64,000 nucleotides of DNA, from positions 124,001 to 188,000 of the forward strand of contig SUXJ01000004.1 of the NCBI GenBank assembly GCA_015061005.1, given 5' to 3'. Origin of the DNA: Bacteroidales bacterium (GTDB lineage Bacteria; Bacteroidota; Bacteroidia; Bacteroidales; Muribaculaceae). Position 1 is the first letter of the stretch. Each line of letters opens with the position of its first letter. A program made the translations under genes and the position numbers. Positions 15,907 to 25,648 of this stretch are shown one piece after another. The notes beneath the pieces were generated by a model. That model was not told where the DNA came from and searched no databases. It saw only the letters and a list, made by a program, of their open reading frames with translations.

Positions 15907-18324
15907 TTAGGGCAAGTCCTCAATCGGAATCCAGTAATAAGTTAATTCACCGTTCTGAGAGAATTTATACAAGTAATTTTTGTTCGCCAGAGTTCTTTTT
16001 AATTTATCATATTTATGCTTAAATTCAGACAACATGCCAAGATACTCTTCTGCACTTACAATTTGAGGTTCTGCAAGTTGTGCTAACGTGTAGGACTTGA
16101 GCGAGGCACTTGATTCATTTAAGCCGTGAATCATCATGCTTACTTGACCAAGATCCATATTATTAATTGCATCGTCATTTGTGTTTCCCGTTAAGGCCTT
16201 AACAATGCCCTTCAATGCATCAATATAACTTTTTCGATGACTTCGATCGTTCCCATCTGCTTGATTAATATTTCTCGCCACAGAATAGGCGGGAGCGAAG
16301 TCTTGTATCAGATTTTCCAGTTCATCAAGGGACAGTATCACTACCGGTTTCCAATATGGAGTTCCTTGTGGGTCACACTTTCGCACATAACCGGTTCGAG
16401 CTCCTCTCTGCCCACTTTTATTGTAATCTTCGATGCCTTTATTCGTTAATCCTCTTCCTGCCAAAAAAGACTTTTCAAATGTTAAATTTGTACCAGCACC
16501 GTCATTTATGTATCTGTTTAAAATATCTTGCAGATTACTTACAAATATTTCAAAAGAAGCGAAATTATGTTCAATTAGTTTGGAAAGAGCCTTCGGATCT
16601 ATCTCTGCATTCTGTTTTGGCGCACGGCGAATAGAGCCAAAAAAATACGTTTCCTCATTCGTGTTTTCCAGGTCATATCCCAGACCATCATCACGCTTAA
16701 CAAACTTCGGGGCCGACAAGTTTAGTCTATCATACTGTTCATGAATGTTTGTGCGGATTAAGTCAACCATCTGTGTGTTAAACAATTGCCACGCCACATT
16801 ATTAGAACTACGCCGAACTTGATGAGACATCAATTGAATATTATAGTCAGCTAACTTCCTTATAATGTCGTCTTTGACAGGAGCTTTGGGGTCATCAGGA
16901 GCATTGCCGCAATCCCCTACGACAATCATCAGATTCGATTGGTCCTTATTATACCCCATTTTTTGTGCATCCAAACCGGCATCAATGCCTGCATATAAAG
17001 CCTCTGTGTATGTTTTATCGGTAGGCGAACTTTTAGCGCCATATCCCAGATTACCAACGTTATCCAAGAACGTATGCCATCGCAAATCATCCTCGTCAAC
17101 AAGAGGAAGTGATTCAATCATGGCATTACCATCTGCATAATCTCGATAGATAACAATCCCAATTCGTGGTTTATACTTTTTAGCATTAAAATACTTAAGT
17201 CCCTCTTTTATTGCTTCTTTTACTGATACGAAATATGGTTTCATTGAAACTGTTCCATCAATTACAAATATCAAATTGATGTTATTCAATTTATTCGAAA
17301 AATCTTCCGCTTTACGTTTCAGCTCAATCTTCCTTGCATTGTCTTTCGCATAGTTTATAACACGTCCACTCGCAATTGTTGTGATTTTATAAAGTGCATC
17401 TTTGTTTGCATCATTCTCCAAAATAGGAAATCTAAGTAATTCTGCTTGCATCCGGTATCGATATGGAGAATTTTCTTTTTTCTCATCCGGATTGACCTCA
17501 CCATATACATACGGTGCTACTACTTTGGTCAAATTCGGATCTTCATAAATTGAATAAGTTTTACCACGAAAAAGGTCCACTTTATCTTCTTCCCAATTCG
17601 GTTCGAGACATGAGCGTTGATTCCATGCAATATAAGATTCTGGAGCTACCCATCCCAACAACTGTTTATCACTTACCCCGTCTAAAGAATAATTGTGAGC
17701 CAATAAAACAAGACCTGTTTTAGTGTCCCGTTTCATGACATAGTAGAATTTCAATTCATATATATTCACGTTTAATTTTTCGCGCCGTTCGGGACTTGCA
17801 TACACTGAAATCTTAGAATCACCATCTGAGGCTACATTATCGAAATTTGCAGCTAAAAGTGCTCTTTGATAAATCTTGTGCTCGTTAACAGGGCAACGTT
17901 CCCAAAGCAATAAATTACTCATAGGAACCCACCCAAGACTTTTTGCCTCATTAGAGCATATAGTTCCATTTGCTTTTGGATCGTCATAGACTAGGGCAAA
18001 ATTGTTCTCTATGCGCGCAATTCGAACTTTCTGATTGAACTTCAATGTCCCGCATACTTGCGAACCTGCTGAAGGAGACATATATGTTTTGTTCCCTGCT
18101 CGGTCGCTATAAACCTCCCACAATGCATCCTGTTTCACATCATCTTGTCCCCAACGTCCAGAGCGTACAAGTTTGTCTATTAGAGACTCTTTAATTAGCT
18201 TTTCAGTCAATAATGTTGGTTTCCTAATCTTGATGCTGGCAGGAAGGGTTATGTCGGCAACAGCTACAAGCTGAGTAAAACATATAACAGACATAACTGT
18301 CAATATCTTAATTAATCTTCTCAT
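15907..18324 (-). CDS. secreted von Willebrand A protein with two SH3-like modules
   Basis: 805 residues with a signal peptide (1-23). Two SH3-like modules precede the vWA domain: residues about 65-145 ending GWVPMSNLLLWERCPV and about 165-245 containing GWVAPESYIAWNQRSC. The vWA domain (about 347-560) has a MIDAS-like site DGTVS at 356-360 (Asp-x-Thr-x-Ser instead of Asp-x-Ser-x-Ser). The C-terminal 240 residues are helical with no recognised domain. The SH3-plus-vWA layout recalls TssR, a periplasmic component of the Bacteroidetes type VI secretion subtype, but no other T6SS gene is present. It probably binds a protein ligand in the periplasm in a metal-dependent way. Confidence 0.8.
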   Translation of the reverse strand: MRRLIKILTVMSVICFTQLVAVADITLPASIKIRKPTLLTEKLIKESLIDKLVRSGRWGQDDVKQDALWEVYSDRAGNKTYMSPSAGSQVCGTLKFNQKVRIARIENNFALVYDDPKANGTICSNEAKSLGWVPMSNLLLWERCPVNEHKIYQRALLAANFDNVASDGDSKISVYASPERREKLNVNIYELKFYYVMKRDTKTGLVLLAHNYSLDGVSDKQLLGWVAPESYIAWNQRSCLEPNWEEDKVDLFRGKTYSIYEDPNLTKVVAPYVYGEVNPDEKKENSPYRYRMQAELLRFPILENDANKDALYKITTIASGRVINYAKDNARKIELKRKAEDFSNKLNNINLIFVIDGTVSMKPYFVSVKEAIKEGLKYFNAKKYKPRIGIVIYRDYADGNAMIESLPLVDEDDLRWHTFLDNVGNLGYGAKSSPTDKTYTEALYAGIDAGLDAQKMGYNKDQSNLMIVVGDCGNAPDDPKAPVKDDIIRKLADYNIQLMSHQVRRSSNNVAWQLFNTQMVDLIRTNIHEQYDRLNLSAPKFVKRDDGLGYDLENTNEETYFFGSIRRAPKQNAEIDPKALSKLIEHNFASFEIFVSNLQDILNRYINDGAGTNLTFEKSFLAGRGLTNKGIEDYNKSGQRGARTGYVRKCDPQGTPYWKPVVILSLDELENLIQDFAPAYSVARNINQADGNDRSHRKSYIDALKGIVKALTGNTNDDAINNMDLGQVSMMIHGLNESSASLKSYTLAQLAEPQIVSAEEYLGMLSEFKHKYDKLKRTLANKNYLYKFSQNGELTYYWIPIEDLP

Positions 18325-18335
18325 AACTTCTTTTT

Positions 18336-18962
18336 TTACATTTGTTTAATACTGTTCTTACACCTATCGTTAATGAGTCCCAAATTCATCGGCCCAAAAG
18401 GTTCTCCATCCGAATATTTCGGTTTATAACCTTTTGGATATAAAGCATCAAGTGTAAATGAGCCAACCTTATTTTCAGAACATAGATTTTCAATATCCAA
18501 CACGTAATAAAGACGCGCTATTACGGCTTCGTTATAACCCTGAATAAAAAAATTAGGAGTTACAAAATATGACATGGTTAACTCTTCCACCCCTGAGTCT
18601 TTACCTGATATTTGAAGGTTTTTAAATAACTCTACGATATATTCTACATCCACATCAGGCTGCGGAGTATGATAATCCCGCTCATAGAGTTCTTGTATCA
18701 AGGATTTATAGTCATTCTCATTATATTCAACAGGGTTGATTTGCACAATGATTGGGCGCCATTGATTAGCAAGATAAAAAATAACTTGATAATTTGAGTC
18801 TTCGCGAGCTTCATCTCGGTAAAAATCTAATTTACCTTTAAGCTCATAGATCGGAGTTTCAACGTCATGCGCAATATACACGAAATGGACTTTACGGCCA
18901 TCAAATGCGTACATTGAGATACACATCATTATTGTTATGGATAATACAATTATTCTATTCAT
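18336..18962 (-). CDS. secreted protein of unknown function, signalling operon
   Basis: 208 residues with a signal peptide (MNRIIVLSITIMMCISMYAF). The mature protein looks globular, with alternating strands (VHFVYIAHDVETPIYEL) and an aromatic-rich C-terminal half. It has two Cys far apart (NLCSEN, NDRCKN). No known family. It lies 11 bases upstream of the vWA gene and 7 bases downstream of the zinc-ribbon gene, so it is in the same transcript and probably in the same compartment as the vWA protein. Confidence 0.7.
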   Translation of the reverse strand: MNRIIVLSITIMMCISMYAFDGRKVHFVYIAHDVETPIYELKGKLDFYRDEAREDSNYQVIFYLANQWRPIIVQINPVEYNENDYKSLIQELYERDYHTPQPDVDVEYIVELFKNLQISGKDSGVEELTMSYFVTPNFFIQGYNEAVIARLYYVLDIENLCSENKVGSFTLDALYPKGYKPKYSDGEPFGPMNLGLINDRCKNSIKQM

Positions 18963-18969
18963 AATGACA

Positions 18970-19842
18970 TTATTTTATTGATTCAAGATATATGATATCC
19001 ACTAAATTCCGTTGATTATGATGAAGCTCAACAACTTTGACGGCTTTAATTCCGCTATCAGATTCGAAAATATCCATAGCAAAATCTTCACTATTAGTTT
19101 CAATATGACCACATATAAATTTAACGTTGTTATCATACCCATTATCAGAATAGAATGGAGTTGAATCTGACGATTTACAAAAACCATCTATATCTTTCTG
19201 AACTTCGTTTAGAGTCAATTTAGAGCGAAGTTCGTCTTTAAACTCAACAAAGCCGAGAATGTCTTTTTGTTCACTTGCCATCACATTGCCTTGCTGATCG
19301 GTAATCTCTACTGTCACAACATAACCGCCTTCGCTTTGAATTGCCGGTGGCACGTTGCGAATCATACCATTTTCAAGTTTGTACTCTTTACGATTATCAC
19401 TGCCTTTTTCTGCAAGATAATAATGCTTTTCGCCTGACACATTACAATCTACATTGATTTCAAAAGAATATGTTTTAGTTTTTTTATCAGGCATAACATC
19501 TCCAACAATGATAATTATTAGATTGACCTGCTCAGGTATAGTTTCTGAGTTGAGCGCTTGTTCATGTTTGGCCTCACCCTTTTCTGTATTTGTGTTTGTT
19601 TCTATGACGTCGGGGGTCGGTCCGGGTCCATGTTCGGATTCATGCTTTAAATTATTTACAAGGAAAGCCACTCCGATGATAATTGCAATTCCTCCAAGCG
19701 CTAGCATGAGGATGCGCAATATCGGTTTCTTTTCAGTAATAGGTTCAACAACATCAGACTGACAAAACGGACATTCAACTATGTTTGAATCATCAGCAGA
19801 AAATTGAACACCACAACTTTTGCATTGAAAATTTCTTATCAT
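18970..19842 (-). CDS. zinc-ribbon membrane protein
   Basis: 290 residues. A cytoplasmic zinc ribbon with two Cys pairs (Cys7/Cys10 in CKSC and Cys25/Cys28 in CPFC), a membrane helix (about 41-63), a Gly/Pro/Thr linker (GPGPTPDV) and an external domain of about 185 residues with an Ig-like strand pattern (VNLIIIIVGDVMP to the end). This bitopic layout repeats the theme of the operon: a cytoplasmic module tied to an extracytoplasmic one. The ribbon may bind a kinase or FHA partner; that is inference. Gap to the next gene 7 bases. Confidence 0.75.
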   Translation of the reverse strand: MIRNFQCKSCGVQFSADDSNIVECPFCQSDVVEPITEKKPILRILMLALGGIAIIIGVAFLVNNLKHESEHGPGPTPDVIETNTNTEKGEAKHEQALNSETIPEQVNLIIIIVGDVMPDKKTKTYSFEINVDCNVSGEKHYYLAEKGSDNRKEYKLENGMIRNVPPAIQSEGGYVVTVEITDQQGNVMASEQKDILGFVEFKDELRSKLTLNEVQKDIDGFCKSSDSTPFYSDNGYDNNVKFICGHIETNSEDFAMDIFESDSGIKAVKVVELHHNQRNLVDIIYLESIK

Positions 19843-19863
19843 ATTCAGATATTTTATGTTTAG

Positions 19864-21441
19864 TTAAAATTTTACTGTAATGCCAATATTAAGGTTCACG
19901 AGATTATGGGATATATCCCCTGTGTAATTCGTTAGATTTCTAACAGTGGTACCATTTTCAACGCGGTACACGAGCGGAGCCTTTGATTCTGTTGTTGTTC
20001 CATTATACAAAGGATAAACATTGCCATACCCCTTGATTATTGGCATTATACCAAATTGATAACGCGCGCCAAGATTGAGCAACACGGGACCGAATAGTCT
20101 CACTCTAACACCTAAGCCTCCTATTGCATCAAGCCCTATTGGGCATAAATCCGTTTGCCATTTACCGATGGATGAAATATTATGTGTACCAAAATCATTA
20201 AACAATGGCTCTTTAATTGTCAAATTTCCGTATTGGGGATATACACCATAAACATCACTACCATAAGCAAGATCCCATGTTGATGAGCCGATATTTACAT
20301 AGGCCTTAATTCCTAAATTTGCGTATATCCCAACTCGATTACTAAACCTGTATTCAATGTCGGCGTAAAGCGGCATAGTTAGGTGCTTAAACTCAGTTTG
20401 TTGAAGCATATTATAGATTGATACATATCTTTGATATTCGTCACCGTCAATGTCGGCTTTTCCCGGAGCTGAATAATTATAATTCAACCGGTCAATTGCT
20501 ATTTGCATTGAGCCTAAAGACATGCCTACACCTAAAAATATTCCGAATTTTACCTTGCTTTTTGACGGGAATATGTATCCAACGTCAATACCGAAATCTT
20601 TAATGGATTGCTTTACATTCATTACATTTGATTCGGGCGCGGTAAGAAATGATTCCATTGAAATATCTGCATTTGCAGTAACTCTCCAACGTTTGGGTTT
20701 ATACTCAAACACATAGTGATAGTTATCCTCATCGCCAACAGTTAACGCATTTAGTTTAACATCATCATCATGATATTTAAATATGGCATTGCGCTTAACC
20801 AGTGCTTGTCCCCTATAGAACTTAAGCGGAGTGCCAGAGATAGTGACAACTGAATCTCTTGGATCGGTGTTCTTCACGTGGGTATAATCTAACGGTAAGC
20901 GAGATTTGCCATTAGGTATTTCAGACTTTAAATCAACAATATAACATTCTCCTGACTCTTGGTTACTACAAATAGTCATTTCATACAGATATGGTGATTC
21001 ATAATGATTTAGTGAATGCATAAGCGTCCCACTCGATTTTTTTGAATACTCCATTTGCTTCTCAAAACTCAGTTTAAGGAAATGCTTTGAGTCGAGCTTC
21101 CATGCTTTAATATTCTTAATGTTTTTTATGGTTATATCCGGATTAAGGACATTCTTCTTTGACAATAATGTTATATAGTCCTTAACTGAAATAGAATCTG
21201 CGTCAGACAAACCCATTAAGTCATTAAAAATGAAATTATGTGCATTCTTTTCAAATAACTGCTCAAATTCTGACGGGTAACTGTACTCATCCAATCGGCA
21301 CGTTTCACTATACTTCATCAGTAATTCAACAGCATCCTTATTTAATTGAATTTTCTCATTGTACGTCAAATCTTGGGCTGAACCGTACAATCCGGTTAGC
21401 AGAATAGAGGTTACAATAAGTATTCTTTGTATGTAATTCAT
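19864..21441 (-). CDS. outer-membrane beta-barrel protein, signalling operon
   Basis: 525 residues with a signal peptide (1-22). The N-terminal third (25-190) looks soluble. The C-terminal part (about 240-525) shows alternating strands and aromatic girdle residues typical of a porin-family barrel (VGYIFPSKSKVKFGIFLGVG, YADIEYRFSNRVGIYANLGI, LLNLGARYQFGIMPI) and ends with the barrel-type strand LVNLNIGITVKF, terminal Phe included. It is the outer-membrane component of the operon, encoded 11 bases after the repeat-rich surface protein, so it may be that protein's anchor. Confidence 0.8.
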   Translation of the reverse strand: MNYIQRILIVTSILLTGLYGSAQDLTYNEKIQLNKDAVELLMKYSETCRLDEYSYPSEFEQLFEKNAHNFIFNDLMGLSDADSISVKDYITLLSKKNVLNPDITIKNIKNIKAWKLDSKHFLKLSFEKQMEYSKKSSGTLMHSLNHYESPYLYEMTICSNQESGECYIVDLKSEIPNGKSRLPLDYTHVKNTDPRDSVVTISGTPLKFYRGQALVKRNAIFKYHDDDVKLNALTVGDEDNYHYVFEYKPKRWRVTANADISMESFLTAPESNVMNVKQSIKDFGIDVGYIFPSKSKVKFGIFLGVGMSLGSMQIAIDRLNYNYSAPGKADIDGDEYQRYVSIYNMLQQTEFKHLTMPLYADIEYRFSNRVGIYANLGIKAYVNIGSSTWDLAYGSDVYGVYPQYGNLTIKEPLFNDFGTHNISSIGKWQTDLCPIGLDAIGGLGVRVRLFGPVLLNLGARYQFGIMPIIKGYGNVYPLYNGTTTESKAPLVYRVENGTTVRNLTNYTGDISHNLVNLNIGITVKF

Positions 21442-21452
21442 TGCAATCTTGA

Positions 21453-24400
21453 TTATTTTATTACCACTTTCTTCACATCAACCATATCGCCAACATGTAC
21501 CTTGATGATGTACATCCCGGGAGCGAGATCTTGAGTGTCTATTGGTTCATTAAAATAAGTGTTTGGCGGATAAACTTGATGAATAATGTTTACCCCATCA
21601 ATAGAGTGAACATCGACGACTGCATTTTGTGGTGTTTTTGTCGATGCCACAAAACCATTATTGTCAATTTGAACATAACTATCGCTACACACTTCATTCA
21701 GCCCGGCTTCGTCTTCACCGCGTCCACTTCCTGAATTTACAGTTTCATATTTGGACGCATCGAAATCGTCATTCTTTGAGCCGTTTAGGAAACGCTTTCC
21801 ACTAGTAACTTTGCTGCCATCTTCATAATTCCATTGGCTCAACACCCAAAATGTATTATCGGAATTATCGAAGATGACTTTATCAAACTGATAATAGCGA
21901 TTCTCGGTTTCAGGCATAAAGTGGTCAACTCCATTCTTATCGGTATATCCAAATACGTAACGATATTTGTATTGCGACAATTGTTCATCATTATACTCAT
22001 TTTGTAGTACAATCATGGTGCAGGAAGCACCATTGCCTTTGCGCGTTAATGATGATGGCAGATGTGGGCGACGATATACTATCACTTCCGGCGCATGATA
22101 GATAACATCTACCCAAGGAGCTTCGCCTATCGGCCCGGGGTTTGTGATTCTCAAAGAGTAATCATGTGACATCTTTTGCATCGTATTACCGGCTTCAACG
22201 GCCAATTTCAGCGATATTTCATTGCTCTTTCCTATCTGTTCATCATTTATTCTCCAATCGTACTCCCAAGTGTATTCATACCCGCCGGCAGCCTCCGGGA
22301 TTCGTATTGTTAGATTGTTGCCTTGTCGAATCTTTGTTTCAGAAACTTGAATATCGGATTCGGCTGGCAATTGAATGGTAGGCCATACATTGAACGTAAA
22401 TTTCACTTCTTTTTCCAGTCCGATTCTTTCATCGATATTATTTTTTGCTGTCAATACATACGTGTATCTTTTAACTTCCGCTTCTGAGTTGTATTCATCA
22501 ATCTTCAGTAGGTTTGTATCGGCATTATCAACGGCAATGCCGTTTTTTGTCCAAGAGAATGTCCATCCGTCTGGATATCCGCCTGTTGGAGTGGCAATTA
22601 ATTCGAAATCAGCGAAACCGTTATATTCTACACGATTAAGTTTCCCACTGATGTTGCCTTTTGACCATGCGTTATATTGAATGTCGATTTCTTTGTCGAA
22701 CCATTTTAAATTATGGTAGTAATTTCTGGCTGTCACTTTTACTATTCTTTTACACCCATTGATGTCACCATCTTCAATTATGACATCATCAGTAGAACCA
22801 TCATAATAAATCTCCCATCCATCAGGATAGCCTCCTTTAGCGTTAACAAATTTGGCGGTTTCGCCATAATAAAAGTTAAACTCTTCATCGACAAGTTCTA
22901 TGCTCGGCTCGGGATATACCGAAATTTTATATTCATATTCTTCTGATTCGCCGCTTTGATTGATTTCAGACAATGTATAAATATCCGTTATGCATGAGCC
23001 GTCAGTATTATTGTTCGTTACGACTATTGTAAACGTTGAACCTTCATTTGCTATCATAGACCCATTTTTCTTCCATGAATACGTATAGCCTTCTCTTCGG
23101 GACGTTCCGATACTGATGGACTGACCACTATATGCCACCATTTCGTTACCGGGCCAGATAATAAAGTCATATTCAAATGTTTCAGTGTATGGCGTAATCA
23201 CACCAGCCGCGTTATTAGTTGCCTCCACTTTTACCTTTTGAGCAATTGGACCGATATCATTATTATTAACTTTGAAATTAAATATGCGATTATAGTTATT
23301 TTCGGGTTGCTCCATTTCGTCAACATACCATTTGTAAGTCCAAGCGTCTGCTTGCCCTCCTTTGACTGTGAGCTCTATGGGGATTGAATGTCCGCTGAAA
23401 ACGTCTTTTGGCAGTTCCTCAGGTGAACTCACTTGTGGCGCCGGATAAATTGTTAGCGGCCATATAAACTCTTTCTCATACCACACTTTACTTTCCGGCG
23501 AGGTGTTCTTAGCAGTAACCTTTACTTCTTTTGAAATTGGTGTATCATTTACATTTACAGCTTTTATTTCCGAAATATTGCCTACGGATTGACCATCTGA
23601 CCAAGCATATACCCAAGCCCCGGGATTCCCACCTGAGGACATCACCTCATACTTCAGCACCTCAGTAGAATAAGCTCCATTCGGAGAGCTTCCTTGCACA
23701 ACCTTTGGCGTATGATACACATCGACGTTAAACGTTATACTTCCCTCATACCAAGTGGTCTTTTTATCCGGGGCGATGTTGATATAGTTCACCGTGATTT
23801 GCTGCTGTTCAAAGCCATTGTTAATCCGTTGAGGCGTAGTTGCCAGGTATTCGCATTTAGTGGCAGGAGAACCTTTAGGGGTCCCAGCTGTCCAATCAAA
23901 CTTCCACCCATCTTCTACACCGCCAGAAGATTTGACTTCAAAATTGACTTTTTCGCCTGGCAGCATTGCATCAAATTTTGTCTTACAGGCCAAAACAATA
24001 GGCGCAGGCCAAACCTGTATTGTTTCCTTTGATGCTCCTTCAATGGATTCGTTTGCTGTAGTTATTTCCGGTTCTTTTCCCTCCTTTTCAATTGTCAACT
24101 TATATTCTATCTGCAAGGAGTAATCAAATGAATATTCTCTTACTTCCTTTAGGTCCAACGTAATGGGAATACTAATTGCATTCTCAGATGTCTCGACTTT
24201 TGTGAAGGTTTGATTTTTCAGAGAACCAAAATTATATGTACCCGAAACAATCTTCATGTCGGTCACCTTTTCTGCGCCATTCCAAACAATAGTAATCCTA
24301 TATTCTGCTTTGGCATTACTGCTTGACAATGTATTCTTTTTATCATTAGCTGTAACTACCGGAGCATCAGATGTTACCTCCACATCCACTGTTGCCTTAA

Positions 24401-24485
24401 ATTCCGCAAATGAATTTATGGGTAGAACCCAAATGGCTAAAACTAATGAGATGAGGCGCAGTTGTAAATTTCTTGAATTACCCAT
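21453..24485 (-). CDS. surface protein with seven PKD/Ig-like repeats and T9SS-like tail
   Basis: 1010 residues with a signal peptide (about 1-28). Seven repeats of roughly 100 residues each carry a GG-x-W-x-(F/Y)-x-W core: GGVEDGWKFDW, GGNPGAWVYAW, GGQADAWTYKW, REGYTYSW, GGYPDGWEIYY, GGYPDGWTFSW and GGYEYTWEYDW. They look like PKD/Ig-like beta-sandwich domains in a rod. The last 65 residues (VDVHSIDGVN, LAPGMYIIKVHVG, KKVVIK) match the form of a type IX secretion type A sorting domain. A rod-like surface sensor or adhesin is inferred. T9SS dependence needs support from genes elsewhere in the genome. Confidence 0.82.
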   Translation of the reverse strand: MGNSRNLQLRLISLVLAIWVLPINSFAEFKATVDVEVTSDAPVVTANDKKNTLSSSNAKAEYRITIVWNGAEKVTDMKIVSGTYNFGSLKNQTFTKVETSENAISIPITLDLKEVREYSFDYSLQIEYKLTIEKEGKEPEITTANESIEGASKETIQVWPAPIVLACKTKFDAMLPGEKVNFEVKSSGGVEDGWKFDWTAGTPKGSPATKCEYLATTPQRINNGFEQQQITVNYINIAPDKKTTWYEGSITFNVDVYHTPKVVQGSSPNGAYSTEVLKYEVMSSGGNPGAWVYAWSDGQSVGNISEIKAVNVNDTPISKEVKVTAKNTSPESKVWYEKEFIWPLTIYPAPQVSSPEELPKDVFSGHSIPIELTVKGGQADAWTYKWYVDEMEQPENNYNRIFNFKVNNNDIGPIAQKVKVEATNNAAGVITPYTETFEYDFIIWPGNEMVAYSGQSISIGTSRREGYTYSWKKNGSMIANEGSTFTIVVTNNNTDGSCITDIYTLSEINQSGESEEYEYKISVYPEPSIELVDEEFNFYYGETAKFVNAKGGYPDGWEIYYDGSTDDVIIEDGDINGCKRIVKVTARNYYHNLKWFDKEIDIQYNAWSKGNISGKLNRVEYNGFADFELIATPTGGYPDGWTFSWTKNGIAVDNADTNLLKIDEYNSEAEVKRYTYVLTAKNNIDERIGLEKEVKFTFNVWPTIQLPAESDIQVSETKIRQGNNLTIRIPEAAGGYEYTWEYDWRINDEQIGKSNEISLKLAVEAGNTMQKMSHDYSLRITNPGPIGEAPWVDVIYHAPEVIVYRRPHLPSSLTRKGNGASCTMIVLQNEYNDEQLSQYKYRYVFGYTDKNGVDHFMPETENRYYQFDKVIFDNSDNTFWVLSQWNYEDGSKVTSGKRFLNGSKNDDFDASKYETVNSGSGRGEDEAGLNEVCSDSYVQIDNNGFVASTKTPQNAVVDVHSIDGVNIIHQVYPPNTYFNEPIDTQDLAPGMYIIKVHVGDMVDVKKVVIK

Positions 24486-24532
24486 ATTTCGTGTTATGTA
24501 TGTGTTTAGATTGTCTTTGTCTTGAACTTGAT

Positions 24533-25558
24533 TTATATCAAGGTCCCAAGAATGATTCCAGCAATAACTGATATGGCAACTACAATACTTATTGTTATGA
24601 AAACTTTTTTGGACGGATATGTCTCACTTTTTACACTATCTAATGCTACTAAAAATTCGGCAGAAGATGCGTATCTTTTTTTGAGAGATTTTTCAGTTGC
24701 TTTAGCTATGATTTTTCGTAGCGAACCATTCTTAATATTCTTTACAGGAGTCGGCTCACTTATGACTTTCCTTGATATTTCTGTAATTGATCCGGAGAAA
24801 GGCAGTTTGCCTGTCATCATGACATACAACATAATTCCCACTGAATACAAATCGGATGCAGGCTTGTGGTTAGGAACATCCCCTGAAACCAATTCCGGAG
24901 CAGAATATGCCGGTTTGCCGATGAAAGTACCTATTTTTGTAGCCAATCCATTGCCATTATTTTTTTCATGCAAACTTTTAGCCACGCCAAAATCAATAAT
25001 TTTAATCTGGCGTGAATTAGTAATCATAATATTACTTGGATCAATGTCTCTATGCACATAGTTGTTTGCATGCAGAACAAATAATCCATTTAAGACTTTT
25101 CTTGTTATGAAAATAGCAAATTGCTCTGGCCGCTCTTGGTAGAATTGATATAGCTGCTTTGCATATTCGATTTCTACGCCTTTGGAATCGCATAATTTCC
25201 CTTGTAGAAGATCTAACAAACTCACACCCGGAATCAATTCGCTCACCACGTGATAATGAATTATCGGCCCCGACTCCGAAAGATGTTCTGTTTCGACAAA
25301 ATCAATCATTTCGATAAGATTGTCGGTTCGCAGACGAATATCAGCTTCTCGTCGAGCTCGTTCAATAATTGCAGGGTTTAAGTTGGGCTTCAGAAATTTA
25401 ATTGCGACATCGCGACCGGTGTTGGTTACTAAGTCAATTTGCTTGCCTTGGTAAACAACTCCCATCCCTCCGACACCTAAAGGTGCCAAATCGGTATCAA
25501 CCCTATATTTATATCTAGGATTTTGTTCCCGACAACTTTTAAATTCAATAACCGGCAT
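24533..25558 (-). CDS. Ser/Thr protein kinase with C-terminal membrane anchor (kinase 2)
   Basis: 341 residues. Gly-rich loop LGVGGMGVV (27-35), Lys54 in VAIKFLK, Glu71, catalytic loop HRDIDPSN (169-176), DFG at 189-191 and APEL at 220-223. Residue 173 is Asp where most kinases have Lys (HRDxKPxN); this Lys normally contacts the ATP gamma phosphate, so activity may be altered. A tail anchor lies at 317-340 with almost nothing after it, so unlike PASTA kinases it has no sensor domain of its own. A sensing partner must come from another gene. It is second in the operon, after the FHA gene and a 90-base gap with a hairpin. Confidence 0.92.
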   Translation of the reverse strand: MPVIEFKSCREQNPRYKYRVDTDLAPLGVGGMGVVYQGKQIDLVTNTGRDVAIKFLKPNLNPAIIERARREADIRLRTDNLIEMIDFVETEHLSESGPIIHYHVVSELIPGVSLLDLLQGKLCDSKGVEIEYAKQLYQFYQERPEQFAIFITRKVLNGLFVLHANNYVHRDIDPSNIMITNSRQIKIIDFGVAKSLHEKNNGNGLATKIGTFIGKPAYSAPELVSGDVPNHKPASDLYSVGIMLYVMMTGKLPFSGSITEISRKVISEPTPVKNIKNGSLRKIIAKATEKSLKKRYASSAEFLVALDSVKSETYPSKKVFITISIVVAISVIAGIILGTLI

Positions 25559-25597
25559 AGTCTAACCTATTATGAAAGTGTATGAATATTAAATAGT

Positions 25598-25626
25598 GAG
25601 GGAGACAGAACCACAATGTCTCCCTC
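25598..25626 (-). promoter_or_regulatory. stable hairpin between first FHA gene and kinase 2
   Basis: Perfect 10-base inverted repeat GAGGGAGACA (25598-25607) and TGTCTCCCTC (25617-25626) with a 9-base loop, 22 bases after the FHA stop codon. No T-run follows on the minus strand, so it is not a clean terminator. It more likely stabilises the 3' end of the FHA message or partially attenuates the rest of the operon. Confidence 0.65.
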
Positions 25627-25648
25627 TAATACATAAGACCTAAATGAC

